From assembly GCA_029289095.1 (NCBI GenBank), contig JARFUG010000002.1, forward strand, positions 12,286-50,299: 38,014 nt of DNA, read 5' to 3'. Position numbers and translations under genes: made by a program. Positions 1 to 8,658 of the stretch are shown here, in pieces. The first letter of the stretch is position 1, and every line of letters begins with the position of its first letter. Source of the stretch: Desulfuromonadales bacterium (GTDB taxonomy: Bacteria > Desulfobacterota > Desulfuromonadia > Desulfuromonadales > JACZKF01). The notes under the pieces are model-generated. The model was not told the DNA's origin and searched no databases. It saw nothing but the letters and a program-made list of their open reading frames with translations.

Positions 1-49
1 CTGTCCTCTGTCCTCTGTCCTCTGTCCTCTGGCTCCTGGCTCCTGCCCT
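1..49. repeat. Heptanucleotide tandem array (CTGTCCT/CTGGCTC)
   Basis: Seven consecutive 7-base units are seen: CTGTCCT four times, CTGGCTC twice, then a variant CTGCCCT. The array runs off the left edge, so its full length is unknown. It ends one base from the stop codon of the csbD-like gene on the minus strand, so it forms the immediate 3' flank of that gene. The same two units in the same order occur again at 23735-23804. The function is unknown. Confidence 0.9.
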
Positions 50-50
50 A

Positions 51-248
51 TCAGATCACCCGATCGAGGAACTCATCGACCTCCTTCTCGGCCTCTTCAC
101 GGCTCATGCCGTATTTCTCCTCGAGCTTGCCGATGAGTTGATCGCGGCGACCGGCGATCCAGTCGACGTCGTCGCCGGTGAGCTCTCCCCAGAACTCCCT
201 GACCTTCCCCTTGATCTGAAGCCATGTCGCTTCCATGTCTCTTTGCAT
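51..248 (-). CDS. CsbD-family stress-response protein
   Basis: A 65-residue, highly charged, probably cytoplasmic protein with the CsbD pattern: an N-terminal stretch rich in W, K and G (WLQIKGKVREFWGELT), then D-D, a G-R-x-D-Q-L-x-G-K core and a C-terminal K-Y-G followed by an acidic helix. CsbD proteins are small general-stress proteins of unknown biochemical activity. The ATG has a strong ribosome binding site (GGGGAGG, about 6 bases upstream). A good sigma-70-type promoter lies at 403-431, giving a leader of roughly 150 bases with a hairpin. The gene therefore appears to be transcribed on its own, downstream of and in the same direction as EF-G. A heptamer array abuts its stop codon. Family assignment is fairly secure; the stress role is from family knowledge. 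Confidence 0.85.
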   Translation of the reverse strand: MQRDMEATWLQIKGKVREFWGELTGDDVDWIAGRRDQLIGKLEEKYGMSREEAEKEVDEFLDRVI

Positions 249-309
249 GGGAGGCCTCCCCTTTCAAGCTCTTCTTGTAACGTTTCAGCGTTAATCCAAC
301 TCCCCCTGA

Positions 310-332
310 CCCCCTCTTGGCTCAAGTGGGGG
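310..332 (-). promoter_or_regulatory. Hairpin in the csbD leader
   Basis: Five C residues (310-314) pair with five G residues (328-332), and CTTG (316-319) pairs with CAAG (323-326). One T-T mismatch separates the two stems and the loop is three bases. It sits about 60 bases upstream of the csbD start, inside the predicted leader. No T-run follows in the csbD direction, so it is not a standard terminator. A regulatory or RNA-stability role is a guess. Confidence 0.35.
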
Positions 333-402
333 CATGAATTCCTTCTGGGAGGGGTTGTAAACCTACGTGAAACTTCCCAAAAAGTCGCTGAGTAGTTTTC
401 AT

Positions 403-431
403 AGTATATCGCCCGCCCCGTGGAGTGCCAA
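403..431 (-). promoter_or_regulatory. Sigma-70-type promoter for csbD
   Basis: Read on the minus strand, TTGGCA (431-426) and TATACT (408-403) are separated by exactly 17 bases; each hexamer matches the consensus at 5 of 6 positions. It lies between the EF-G stop and the csbD start, so it would give csbD its own transcript starting near base 397. Confidence 0.6.
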
Positions 432-450
432 CCGGCGCCTCGGCCCGGCG

Positions 451-2517
451 TCAGAGAACCCCGAAGCGCTGCAGCGTCTCCTGCGGCGCCAGATCGAAAT
501 GGGAAAATTCCATGGTGTACGTCCCCCGGCCGCGGGTGGCGCTTCGCAGTTCGGTCATGTAGCCGAACATCTCGGAGAGGGGAACCTTGGCGACGATCGC
601 CTCGATGTCTTCGCGGCTGTGCATCCCCTCGATACGCCCACGCTTCTGCTGCAACGTTCCAAGGACCTTGCCGGCATATTCTGTGGGAACAAGGAGTTCA
701 AGGGCCATGATCGGCTCGAGAAGACAAGGAGAAGCGTCACGGGCGGCCAGCGAAAGGCCGCGCCCTGCCGCCGCGCGCAGCCCCTGCTCGGTCGTAACGC
801 CCGGGACAAAGGGGGCCTCCAGAAGCTCGACCCGCAGATCGGTCAGCGCATAGCCCAGGAGCGGACCGGCCGCGCAGCCCTGCTGCAGCGTTGTGCCGAC
901 GGCCTGAAGAAGCTCGGGAGGAAGCTCCGGATCTGCAGGTGAAGTGCGGAGCTCCAGCCCTTCACCGCGGGGCAGAGGGGTCAGGCGCAGGAGAACTTCG
1001 CCCCCGTGGACCTTCCCTTCCACCTCCCGGTGGAACGTTTCACGACGGGTCACCTCACGCTGGAGCGTCTCGCGATAAACGACCTGGGGGCGACCGGTCT
1101 GCACCCGAACGCCGAACTCTCGCTCCAGTCGGTTGGTGAGAATCTCAAGGTGCAGTTCCCCCATCCCTGTAAGGACTGTCTGTCCCGTTTCGCCGTCCTC
1201 ACGCACATGGAAGGTCGGGTCCTCCCATTCGAGCTTCTGCAGCGCGGGAAGGAGCTTCTCCCGGTCCTCCACCCCTCGCGGTTCGACCGCCAGAGAGACG
1301 ACCGGCTCGGGGAGCGAGAGCCCCTGCAGGACGAAGCGCTCCTGGTGCCCGCAAAGGGTGTCGCCTGTCAGGACATCCTTCATTCCCGCAGCGGCAACAA
1401 TATCCCCCGCCCCGGCTTCCTCCAGGCGCTCGCGGCGGTGAGCGTGCATCCGAAAGAGGCGGGCGGCGCGTTCCTGCACCCCCCGCGCCGAATTCCACAG
1501 AGCCTCGCCCGCTTTGAGCCTGCCCGAGTAGATGCGCATGTAGGTGAGCTTGCGCCCCTCGTCGGAGACGACCTTGAACGCCAGGGCGCACAGAGGACCG
1601 TTCGGATCGCAGGGAAGATCGACAACCGTATCGTCCTCGCCCAGGCGATGGGCGGGGACGGACGGCGCATCGAGGGGGGAGGGGAGAAAGCGGCCCACCG
1701 CGTCGAGCAGTGGCTGGATCCCTTTGTTGCGCAGGGCGGTGCCGAGCAGCACTGGAAAGATGCGGCAGGCAATCACCCCTTTTCTCAGGGCGGCGATGAG
1801 CCGAGGCGCCTCGATCGCTTTTCCCTCCAGATAGTCGGCGAGAATCGCGTCATCGAAATCGGCCGCCGCCTCGACGATCCGCTCCCGGGCTGCCGCCGCC
1901 TCCTCGAGACGATCTTCCGGGATCGCGCAGAGGCTGACCGTCCTCCCCTGGTCTTCCTCTGAAAAGGAAACCATCTGCTGTGATATCAGGTCGATCACCG
2001 CGGCGAACGCGTGCTCCCGACCGACCGGAAGCTGCAACAGGACGGGGCGGGATGCGAGGCGCTCCTCCATCTGCGCGAGAACGGCGTCGTGGTCGGCCCC
2101 GATGCGGTCCATCTTGTTGATGAAGCAGATGCGCGGAACACGGTAGCGGTCCGCCTGGCGCCAGACCGATTCGCTCTGGGGCTGCACCCCTTCGACGGCG
2201 CTGAAAATGGCGACGGCGCCATCCAGAACGCGCAGGGAGCGTTCGACCTCGATGGTGAAATCGATGTGACCGGGGGTATCGATGAGATTGATCCACAGAT
2301 CCCCCCATTGGCAGGTATTTGCCGTGGCGGTGATGGTGATCCCCCGCTCCTGCTCCTGCTCCATCCAGTCCATGGTGGCAGCGCCGTCGTGGACCTCCCC
2401 CATCTTGTGGATCTCGCCGGTATAGAAAAGAATCCGCTCCGAGACGGTGGTCTTTCCGGCATCGATATGGGAAATGATGCCGATGTTGCGCACGGTCTCC
2501 AGGGGGGGCGACTTCAT
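451..2517 (-). CDS. fusA: Translation elongation factor G (stand-alone copy)
   Basis: A 688-residue GTPase that would drive tRNA-mRNA translocation or ribosome recycling. All GTP-binding motifs are visible: HIDAGKTT (17-24), RGITI (58-62), DTPGH (80-84) and NKMD (134-137), together with the EF-G switch region containing [11 protein letters not shown]. The C-terminal LLEPIM and GRGTYTMEF segments are typical of domains IV-V. Length is normal for EF-G. It is not in a ribosomal str operon (no rpsL, rpsG or tuf nearby), and domain IV looks divergent and Gly/Pro-rich, so it may be a second EF-G paralogue; the sequence alone does not settle which. The ATG has GGAG about 6 bases upstream. It lies downstream of the PhnP-like gene, separated by 214 bases that contain a 9-base repeat. 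Confidence 0.93.
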   Translation of the reverse strand: MKSPPLETVRNIGIISHIDAGKTTVSERILFYTGEIHKMGEVHDGAATMDWMEQEQERGITITATANTCQWGDLWINLIDTPGHIDFTIEVERSLRVLDGAVAIFSAVEGVQPQSESVWRQADRYRVPRICFINKMDRIGADHDAVLAQMEERLASRPVLLQLPVGREHAFAAVIDLISQQMVSFSEEDQGRTVSLCAIPEDRLEEAAAARERIVEAAADFDDAILADYLEGKAIEAPRLIAALRKGVIACRIFPVLLGTALRNKGIQPLLDAVGRFLPSPLDAPSVPAHRLGEDDTVVDLPCDPNGPLCALAFKVVSDEGRKLTYMRIYSGRLKAGEALWNSARGVQERAARLFRMHAHRRERLEEAGAGDIVAAAGMKDVLTGDTLCGHQERFVLQGLSLPEPVVSLAVEPRGVEDREKLLPALQKLEWEDPTFHVREDGETGQTVLTGMGELHLEILTNRLEREFGVRVQTGRPQVVYRETLQREVTRRETFHREVEGKVHGGEVLLRLTPLPRGEGLELRTSPADPELPPELLQAVGTTLQQGCAAGPLLGYALTDLRVELLEAPFVPGVTTEQGLRAAAGRGLSLAARDASPCLLEPIMALELLVPTEYAGKVLGTLQQKRGRIEGMHSREDIEAIVAKVPLSEMFGYMTELRSATRGRGTYTMEFSHFDLAPQETLQRFGVL

Positions 2518-2568
2518 GACGGTCTCCAGAACGTCTGAAAAGAAAAAGACCCGGGGCGGGGCGCGGCT

Positions 2569-2613
2569 GATCGGACATATCCGTCAGATCCGACATGGCG
2601 GACTGATCGGAGG
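2569..2613. repeat. Degenerate 9-base tandem repeat
   Basis: Five units with a strict 9-base period are seen: GATCGGACA, TATCCGTCA, GATCCGACA, TGGCGGACT, GATCGGAGG. It lies about 50 bases upstream of the EF-G start codon, in the gap after the PhnP-like gene. The unit differs from the heptamer arrays elsewhere in the window. The flanking gap (2518-2731) shows no supported gene. Confidence 0.6.
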
Positions 2614-2731
2614 CGGCCCTGCCCTATCGAGGCAAAGTGGGGTAAATAGGCGATTTCAGACAGTATACCCGATTCATGAGTCCGGGCAAGATGCGAATGG
2701 GGCAACTGGAAGATGCTTTGGGAACAGCTCC

Positions 2732-3514
2732 TCAGGGGAACTGAACCCGAAGGCGCAGGCCGTCGTAGGCGAATTCGACCCCCGGGGGGAGTTGCGAGGA
2801 GTGCGGGCCGTAATCGACGTCATGACTGAGGTGGGTGAGCCAGGTGCGACGGGCGCCAAGAGCCCTGGAGGCCGCAATGGCCCCCTCGATGTTGAAGTGG
2901 GTCGAATGCGGCGCAAAGCGCAGAGCATCGATGACGAGAACCTCGAGACCGCGAAGGCGCACCGACGATTCGCGGGGTATTTCGTTGCAGTCGGTGAGGT
3001 AGGCGAAGGGACCGATACGGTAGCCGAGGGAACGCCCCCGACCGTGGACGAGGGGTACCGGCAGGATGGGGAGGCCGAAGAGTTCGAACAGATCGGGGGA
3101 AGAAATCAGACGCCTCTCGAGCTTCGGACGATACCCCTGGTCGGGATCTTCGCTGAAGATATAATCGAAACTGGCGCCGATCCGCTCCAGCGTGGCGCCG
3201 TCGCCGTAGATGGGGATCGGATCCGGCGCATGATTGCTGAACGTTCTGAGATCGTCAATGCCGTGCAGGTGATCGGCATGGGTGTGAGTGTACAGAACGG
3301 CGTCGATCTGCCCGATCCTTTCGCGAAGCGCCTGCTGGCGCAGGTCGGTGGCCGTATCGATGAGGATGTTGCGGCCGCCGTGCGTGAGAAGGGCGCTGCA
3401 GCGCGTACGGTGGTTGCGCGGGTCCTGCGAGGCGCAGACGCGGCACCGGCAACCCAGCACGGGAACCCCCGTGCTCGTTCCCGATCCGAGGATGACGACG
3501 TCCAGGGCCCTCAT
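2732..3514 (-). CDS. MBL-fold metallo-hydrolase, PhnP-like
   Basis: A 260-residue metallo-beta-lactamase-fold protein. The metal-binding motif HTHADH is at 77-82. An early cysteine cluster, G-C-R-C-R-V-C (C22, C24, C27), resembles the extra zinc site of PhnP, a cyclic phosphate phosphodiesterase. A GTSTGVP motif opens the fold. Further histidines lie in the HFNIEG and HLSHD regions. The ATG overlaps the TGA of the upstream chemotaxis receptor gene (ATGA), so the two are translationally coupled. There are no phn genes nearby, so a role in phosphonate use is unlikely; a general cyclic phosphodiesterase role is plausible. The exact substrate cannot be told from sequence. Confidence 0.85.
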   Translation of the reverse strand: MRALDVVILGSGTSTGVPVLGCRCRVCASQDPRNHRTRCSALLTHGGRNILIDTATDLRQQALRERIGQIDAVLYTHTHADHLHGIDDLRTFSNHAPDPIPIYGDGATLERIGASFDYIFSEDPDQGYRPKLERRLISSPDLFELFGLPILPVPLVHGRGRSLGYRIGPFAYLTDCNEIPRESSVRLRGLEVLVIDALRFAPHSTHFNIEGAIAASRALGARRTWLTHLSHDVDYGPHSSQLPPGVEFAYDGLRLRVQFP

Positions 3515-5901
3515 GTCTTGAAGGCGCCCACCTCGTTTTCCAGGGTCCGCGTCTGCTGCGAGACGCTCTCCACCACCTTGTCGAGTTCGCCGGTTCGACG
3601 AGCGCTGTTCTCCGCAATGCTCCGGAGGCTTTTCAGGATCTCGACCATCTGGGCACTGCGGCGGTTCTGCTCGCGGGTCGCCTCGTCGATGCGCTCGATC
3701 ATGTCCCTGATCCGGTCCATCCCCTGGTGGATCTGCCGGCTCCCCTTGGCCTGCTCCTTGGTGCTCGTCTTTCCCTGCTGGGCGATCTCCTTCATCTCTT
3801 CTGCGGCCCGGGCGAGCTGGCGATTCCCCTGGGTCTGCTGATTGACCGCCGAAGAGATCTGCTCGAGCATCTGGGCCACCTGATTGATGGACGAGGTGAT
3901 CTGGCGGCTCCCCCTGGACTGCTCCTGGGTCGCACGGACAATCCCCTTCACCTGCTCCATGGCCTTCAAAGTGCTCTGCCGTATCTTTTCCAGCGCCTCA
4001 CCGGCCGTCCGGGAGCGCGCCACTTCGAGATGCACCCGTTGGCTCCCGGCGTTCATGACATCGACCGCTTCGCGGGTTCCATTCTGCAGATTTGCGATGA
4101 TGGCGGCAATCTCGCGGGTGGAGACCGCCGTTCGCTCGGCGAGCCCCCGAATCTCGTCGGCCACGACCGCAAAACCCTTGCCGTGTTCGCCGGCCTGGGC
4201 CGCGATGATGGCGGCGTTGAGCGCAAGAAGGCTCGTCTGGTCGGCAACCTCGTCGATGACAGTGAGGATCTTGCCGATCGATTTCGACTGGCTGCCCAGA
4301 TCCTGAATGACTTCCGTGGCGCGATCGACCGTCTCACGCAACGCGACGATTCCCGCCACGGTCTCGTCCACCGATTCCTTTCCCTTGCGCGCGTCGGCGG
4401 CGGCTTCTTCAGAGAGGTGGCTGGTGCGCTCGGCATTCTCCTCGATCTCCTTGATCGAGGCGTCGAGTTGCAGGATGGAAGAGGCGGTCGTTTCGGTCGA
4501 ATGGGAGAGGATCTCGACATTTTCCGCGATCTGCTGACTCGTAACCGACATCTCGGCAATGGAACTGGTCACTTCCTCAACAACGGCGAAGAGCTTTTCG
4601 ATCTGGCCGGCGATCTCCTCTGTCGTCGCTCCAAGCTCGAAAGTCGCCGAGGAGCTCAACTCAGCCGACTCGACCAGGGCGCCAGTGCTGGCGGCGATCC
4701 CCGAGATCGATTCCTGGATTCCGAGCATCCCGGAGTGACACTCCTGCAGCGCCTGCGACTGTTTTGTCCCTTCCTCCCTGAGCTCGCGTGAGGTGATCCG
4801 GATGCGCTCCGTCGTCCCGGCGAGATCCCGCGAGGCTTCGCGGGTGCGACCGACCATCCCTCTCATGCGCTCCAGGAAGCGGTTGAAGCTCGAGGCGAGG
4901 TCGCCAACCTCGTCGCGGGAGAGAACCGGAAGGTTGCGGGTGAGATCAGCGTCCCCTTCGGCAATCTCCTTGAGGTTGTCCACGACCTGCCCGAGAGGCT
5001 GAATGATTCTGCGCGAAAGGACGATACCGAACACGAGGGCGAGAACGCCGACGAAGGCGAGAATGAAGAACAGGATCTGGTGCAGCGTCCGTTGGTCGGC
5101 GATCAGGTCCGAGCCGTCTACCGCCAGGAGCATTCCGCTTTGAGCGTCGATCCCGAGCGATTCCAGCGACAGGGAAAAGGGGCGATCGCCCACCACGACC
5201 CTGTCCTGTTCCCCCGACTGCACGCGCGCCGTATCGAGGCCGCGCAGAAACGGTGCGGAAGCGGCGATGATCCTCTCTCCGTCGAAAAAGGCGACCTGGA
5301 GTGTGGCCATGAACTGCAGATGCTGGCCGAGGATCTCGTGGAGAAAATGATCGTTCAGAAGGGTGACGCCGACCAGGTGGCCGATGATTTCGGCGCCGTC
5401 GCGTACGGGAGCCGACGCGACGATGGCGGGGTGCCCGTCGAAACGCCCGATGATCCGGAAGTGCTCGCCCGCCAGGCTCGCCTGGACGGCCGGGTGGCTT
5501 CGTCCGTCGACCCTGTCGAGCCTCGTCCCGTGGCGCAACAGAAGTCCCCCATGGGCGTCGAGCACCTCAAAGATATCGAGATTGAACAGATCGTGCAGAT
5601 CGAAGACGAGGGGCTGAATCGCCTGTGAGCTCCCGGTCCGGATAGCCTCTCGGATCCCCTCCACGAAGGCCTGGTCCCTGGCGAGAAGCTGCACGTAGTT
5701 GGCCTTCTCCTTTTCGGCGTAGATGGTGCTGTGACCGACCAGGGTCTTCACCGACTCGATGCGAAACTCGAGGTCCCTTGCGAGTTGACGTTCGGCAAGG
5801 CCGGAGATGACGAGCATGGCGATCACAAGAGGAATAGCCGAGAGGCCGATCAGAGGAATGAGAATCTTCAAGCGAAGCTTCAGAGAAAAAAAAGAAATCA
5901 T
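3511..5901 (-). CDS. Methyl-accepting chemotaxis protein
   Basis: A 796-residue membrane chemoreceptor. A first transmembrane helix lies within the first 30 residues and is followed by a periplasmic sensing region of about 260 residues (Cache-like by size; ligand unknown). A second transmembrane helix is followed by a HAMP domain (RRIIQPL) and a long coiled-coil cytoplasmic domain. The signalling tip is recognisable around ALNAAIIAAQAGEHGKGFAV and VADEIRGLAERT, the site for CheA/CheW contact. The C-terminus lacks a CheR-binding pentapeptide. I chose the ATG at 5901 because the hydrophobic N-terminus starts directly after it. The frame stays open to 6009, but that extension looks non-coding. 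No che genes are nearby, so it would feed a chemosensory pathway encoded elsewhere. Its stop overlaps the start of the PhnP-like gene. Confidence 0.92.
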   Translation of the reverse strand: MISFFSLKLRLKILIPLIGLSAIPLVIAMLVISGLAERQLARDLEFRIESVKTLVGHSTIYAEKEKANYVQLLARDQAFVEGIREAIRTGSSQAIQPLVFDLHDLFNLDIFEVLDAHGGLLLRHGTRLDRVDGRSHPAVQASLAGEHFRIIGRFDGHPAIVASAPVRDGAEIIGHLVGVTLLNDHFLHEILGQHLQFMATLQVAFFDGERIIAASAPFLRGLDTARVQSGEQDRVVVGDRPFSLSLESLGIDAQSGMLLAVDGSDLIADQRTLHQILFFILAFVGVLALVFGIVLSRRIIQPLGQVVDNLKEIAEGDADLTRNLPVLSRDEVGDLASSFNRFLERMRGMVGRTREASRDLAGTTERIRITSRELREEGTKQSQALQECHSGMLGIQESISGIAASTGALVESAELSSSATFELGATTEEIAGQIEKLFAVVEEVTSSIAEMSVTSQQIAENVEILSHSTETTASSILQLDASIKEIEENAERTSHLSEEAAADARKGKESVDETVAGIVALRETVDRATEVIQDLGSQSKSIGKILTVIDEVADQTSLLALNAAIIAAQAGEHGKGFAVVADEIRGLAERTAVSTREIAAIIANLQNGTREAVDVMNAGSQRVHLEVARSRTAGEALEKIRQSTLKAMEQVKGIVRATQEQSRGSRQITSSINQVAQMLEQISSAVNQQTQGNRQLARAAEEMKEIAQQGKTSTKEQAKGSRQIHQGMDRIRDMIERIDEATREQNRRSAQMVEILKSLRSIAENSARRTGELDKVVESVSQQTRTLENEVGAFKT

Positions 5902-5965
5902 GACGGCGCGGCCTTGGCTACCGGATCGAACCGCCCCCTCTGCTGTTGATGAAGCGGCCAACGAC

Positions 5966-5979
5966 CCACACATGTGTGG
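5966..5979. promoter_or_regulatory. 14-base perfect palindrome upstream of the chemoreceptor
   Basis: CCACACATGTGTGG is a perfect palindrome, 65-78 bases upstream of the receptor start, in the divergent region shared with the gene at 6139. It could be an operator for a dimeric regulator, but no known motif is recognised. The same gap (5902-6138) also holds an AACCTCA/TGAGGTT inverted pair at 6063-6090. Confidence 0.35.
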
Positions 5980-6138
5980 ACGGCGATAGATATGAATAAC
6001 TTCGAACAATGTAAGTAAATACCATCTTCTCTCAATGGTGGCAACAGGATTAAAGCACTAAAAACCTCACATCGGCGTCTTCATGAGGTTGCCCAGACGG
6101 GTGCGCCAGGAGTATGATGAGGATATTGTGGAGTTGCC

Positions 6139-7443
6139 ATGAAAATGAAACGTCCGTCCATCCCCCCCCTGTTCTGCCACACCTTCACCGTGGATGCGTC
6201 AGCCCCCTTCCGGAGACATCTCAATCGGCTGGAGGTCGAGATCGGCCGTGAAGACTACCGCCATCTCAAGCGCGTGGAACTCCTTTCCCAAATCCCGTCA
6301 GATGGGGTTTTCGCTTCGATGGACGAGATCACCCGGCGCGTTCTCGACTCCACTCAGAACCTTTATAACCGCGACCTGTTGCTGCGGCTCGGAATTCGGG
6401 TCTACCTCGACGCCGCCAGCTACAGCGTCTACTACCGCCTGGACGACAGAGCGTTACGCTTCACCGCAGCCTGGAGACGCCGCGTGCTGAAGCGCTTCTT
6501 TGCCGAGTCACCGATCGTCGAAACGGGGTGGCGCCCCTGCGACGCCCGTCTCCCCCACTTCGAGTGCCGTTTTCTCCCCGACGGCGCGGGGGGAGTCCTG
6601 CTTCTTCGACTGAAGGGGAAGAGGGAAGACCTGCCGCTCATCACCGCCACGCACGGCCCCTACGACCCACACACCCTCGAGGCCGCCCTCTATTTTCTCA
6701 CCACCGAGCGCGGTGGGGCCGCCATCATCAATCTCGGCTTTTCCGGGCGCGAACCGCTCTCCGACGAAAATCTCGCAAAGCTCAGAGACTGGGGGATCCC
6801 CCTGAATCCAAGCAACATCGACGTCATCTACCCCTATGCCGACGCATCCGGACACCCCTACTGCTACAAGCTTGAAGAGGGACTGCAGGACTATATGGAG
6901 ATCCTCGGCGAAGGGCTGCCGCAGATCGTCATTGACCTGCACGGCTGCGTCGGCGTCGCACCGGACGACCGCCGCCTCGTCGTCGGCCTGGGGGGGCTCC
7001 CCCCGTACAGGCGACCTCAGGATTTCGGCGCCCTGGAAGCGCGCGATGAAATGCTGCTCCTGCGCCCCGATTCCCGACTTCGCCGCGGCCTCGATCTGCT
7101 GAAGGGGATATCGGATGAAATCTGCATCCAGTTTTGTTCCGCCCCCGATCTCGGCTATTCTTTCTTGATGGACGAAGAGGGAACGCTGGTCGGACGCCTC
7201 CTTGATCCGCATACCGAGGCCAAAAGCCTTATCCCCGGAGAAGAGCGCACCTGGCTCCCCGAAGAATCTGTCAGATGGATCCCCGGAGCCGGAGGAAATG
7301 CCCTGCAGCGCATGGCCGCGCACCGGATGCGAAAAGATGCGCTGTGCCTGCATGTGGAGATTCCGACGGCCCTGCGCCGACGCATCGCACTGAGATTGAA
7401 GGAGGAGGCGATCGCCGCCTCCCTGGACGCAAGCGGGCTATAG
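6139..7443 (+). CDS. Conserved protein, possible N-formylglutamate amidohydrolase-like hydrolase
   Basis: A 434-residue soluble protein that I do not firmly recognise. The middle contains ATHGPYDPHT (around 170-180), then NPSNIDVIYPYAD, then VIDLHGCVG (around 264-272). A histidine following a hydrophobic strand and Asp, as in DLHG, recalls the metal-binding DxHS motif of N-formylglutamate amidohydrolases, and the earlier HGP could be a second metal ligand. The N-terminal 130 residues and C-terminal 120 residues have no recognised motif. The start ATG has GGAG about 6 bases upstream (GTGGAGTTGCC). It is divergent from the chemoreceptor. The hydrolase idea rests on short motifs only and could be wrong. 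Confidence 0.6.
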   Translation: MKMKRPSIPPLFCHTFTVDASAPFRRHLNRLEVEIGREDYRHLKRVELLSQIPSDGVFASMDEITRRVLDSTQNLYNRDLLLRLGIRVYLDAASYSVYYRLDDRALRFTAAWRRRVLKRFFAESPIVETGWRPCDARLPHFECRFLPDGAGGVLLLRLKGKREDLPLITATHGPYDPHTLEAALYFLTTERGGAAIINLGFSGREPLSDENLAKLRDWGIPLNPSNIDVIYPYADASGHPYCYKLEEGLQDYMEILGEGLPQIVIDLHGCVGVAPDDRRLVVGLGGLPPYRRPQDFGALEARDEMLLLRPDSRLRRGLDLLKGISDEICIQFCSAPDLGYSFLMDEEGTLVGRLLDPHTEAKSLIPGEERTWLPEESVRWIPGAGGNALQRMAAHRMRKDALCLHVEIPTALRRRIALRLKEEAIAASLDASGL

Positions 7444-7462
7444 CAAGTAAGCCAGAAGCAAA

Positions 7463-7556
7463 AGGCCCGAGGCCAAAGAGAACGGCTCCCGGCTCCCTGA
7501 ACTTTACCTTTGGCCCTTCAACCTTTGGCCTTTGGCCTCGGGCCTCGAACCTCAAT
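7463..7556. repeat. Period-7 array with a 16-base inverted repeat
   Basis: Seven units each beginning CCT (CCTTTGG, CCTCGGG, CCTCGAA types) start at 7507, 7515, 7522, 7529, 7536, 7543 and 7550, almost all 7 bases apart. GGCTCCC occurs twice in tandem at 7484-7497. In addition, AGGCCCGAGGCCAAAG at 7463-7478 is the perfect reverse complement of 7530-7545, so the RNA could form a 16-bp stem. The array begins about 20 bases after a stop codon and ends 4 bases before the next start codon. Confidence 0.8.
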
Positions 7557-7559
7557 TCC

Positions 7560-7820
7560 ATGAACCCCTATATCCGACGCGTCTTCACGGCCTACCTCGC
7601 AGCACTGGTGCTGCTGTCTTTTTTCATCCCCTGGTACGGCGCGCCTGTCGAGCCCTGGGCCGATCTCCCCGTCTTTCTCCATGCGCCCCTGTGGCATCCC
7701 CCCCGCACTGTCGGTTACGTCTTTGCGATCGATTTCGGCCGGCTCTTTCTCGTCGTCCTCTCCCTGAGCGCCGTCATGGCCGCCGCCGTGGTGTCACTTT
7801 GGGGGAAAACGAAGAGCTAG
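7560..7820 (+). CDS. Small membrane protein, unknown function
   Basis: An 86-residue protein with two hydrophobic segments. The first (about residues 8-25, AYLAALVLLSFFIPWYG) and the second (about 60-80, rich in L, V and A) would span the membrane; a proline- and tryptophan-rich loop lies between them. I do not recognise a family. The chosen ATG at 7560 gives an N-terminus typical of a membrane protein (MNPYIRR). The upstream frame is open through the repeat array but looks non-coding. There is no Shine-Dalgarno sequence; the period-7 repeat runs up to the start codon, which is odd. Expression is therefore uncertain. Confidence 0.6.
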   Translation: MNPYIRRVFTAYLAALVLLSFFIPWYGAPVEPWADLPVFLHAPLWHPPRTVGYVFAIDFGRLFLVVLSLSAVMAAAVVSLWGKTKS

Positions 7821-7979
7821 CGGAACGGAGGTTGCATTCAGGGTAAAGAGGCATTCGCCGCATTTTCTGCCACCTCGGCTTTTATCGAAAACAGGGTTGA
7901 ATTTCCGACCGTTGCCCGCGGTGAAATCCCTGACGCCTCCGCCTAAAATCGTCATCAGACCCCCAGCATGGAGCTGCCC

Positions 7980-8423
7980 ATGAGCGAGACCGATTCGAGC
8001 TATCACCTGAAAAAGGCACAGGAGGCATTCGAACGACAGAACACTCTTCTGGCACTCTTCCATTTCGAGCAGATCCCCCCCCAGGACCAGACTCCCGTCG
8101 TTCTGTCGAGCCTTGCCGTCTGCGTCGCCAGGGAAAAAAACAACCTTCGCCGCGCCCTCGACCTGTGCAGGCGGGCCATGGAACGCGAACCGGCCAACCC
8201 CCTGCACTATCTGCACCTCGGCCGCATTTACATCCTCGCCAAAAAAAAGCACATGGCCATCATGACGTTTCGCAGGGGACTCAAATGCGGCCGCCTCCAG
8301 GGGATCATCGACGAACTGCAGCTTCTCGGAAGGCGCCGCGCGCCGATTTTCCCCTCCCTGGGACGCAAACATCCGCTCAACAAATATCTCGGCATTGTGA
8401 GCGAGCGCCTCGGCATTCACTGA
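7980..8423 (+). CDS. TPR-repeat protein
   Basis: A 147-residue, probably cytoplasmic protein made largely of helices with tetratricopeptide spacing: a first repeat near residues 8-40 (KAQEAFERQNTLLALFHFEQ), a second around 47-75 (SSLAVCVAREKNNLRRALDL) and a third around 84-108 (HYLHLGRIYILAKKKHMAIM). TPRs mediate protein-protein contacts; no partner is evident. An ATG at 7968 is in frame, but the ATG at 7980 has GGAG 6 bases upstream, formed by the earlier ATGGAG, so I prefer it. The C-terminal 35 residues are basic and unrecognised. The preceding gap 7821-7979 shows no gene. Confidence 0.75.
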   Translation: MSETDSSYHLKKAQEAFERQNTLLALFHFEQIPPQDQTPVVLSSLAVCVAREKNNLRRALDLCRRAMEREPANPLHYLHLGRIYILAKKKHMAIMTFRRGLKCGRLQGIIDELQLLGRRRAPIFPSLGRKHPLNKYLGIVSERLGIH

Positions 8424-8457
8424 ATTCAGCTTCCGCCGCCGGGGATGCTGGCGCGCC

Positions 8458-8598
8458 TCAGGCGTAAAGCAGCCCGAGCAACCCTACGACGATGAGGTAG
8501 ATTGCGACGATGTAGTTCAGCAGCCTCGGAATGAACAGGATGAGGACGCCGGCGATCAGAGAGACAAGAGCATTGACGGTCGCAGGATTGTCGATCAT
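8458..8598 (-). CDS. DUF3096 micro membrane protein
   Basis: A 46-residue protein consisting of two hydrophobic segments joined by a short loop containing P-R-L-L-N-Y. It starts MIDNPATVNALVSLIAG and ends VVGLLGLLYA, which fits the small DUF3096 family. Its function is unknown. Support comes from the ATG with GGGAG 6 bases upstream and a consensus-like promoter (8631-8658) placed to give a leader of about 26 bases. It is encoded opposite to the flanking TPR and kinase genes. Confidence 0.82.
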   Translation of the reverse strand: MIDNPATVNALVSLIAGVLILFIPRLLNYIVAIYLIVVGLLGLLYA

Positions 8599-8630
8599 GG
8601 CATTCTCCCGGGGTTTGCAGGCTCTGAATC

Positions 8631-8658
8631 ACTATGGACCAAGGGCGCCGTTTGTCAA
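8631..8658 (-). promoter_or_regulatory. Sigma-70-type promoter for the DUF3096 gene
   Basis: On the minus strand a perfect TTGACA (8658-8653) is followed after 16 bases by CATAGT (8636-8631). The predicted start of transcription is near 8624, about 26 bases before the ATG, leaving just enough room for the ribosome binding site. Confidence 0.62.

Noticed and set aside
2447-3841. Plus-strand open frame of 464 codons across EF-G start, PhnP-like gene and receptor end
   Set aside because: Crosses three well-supported minus-strand genes.
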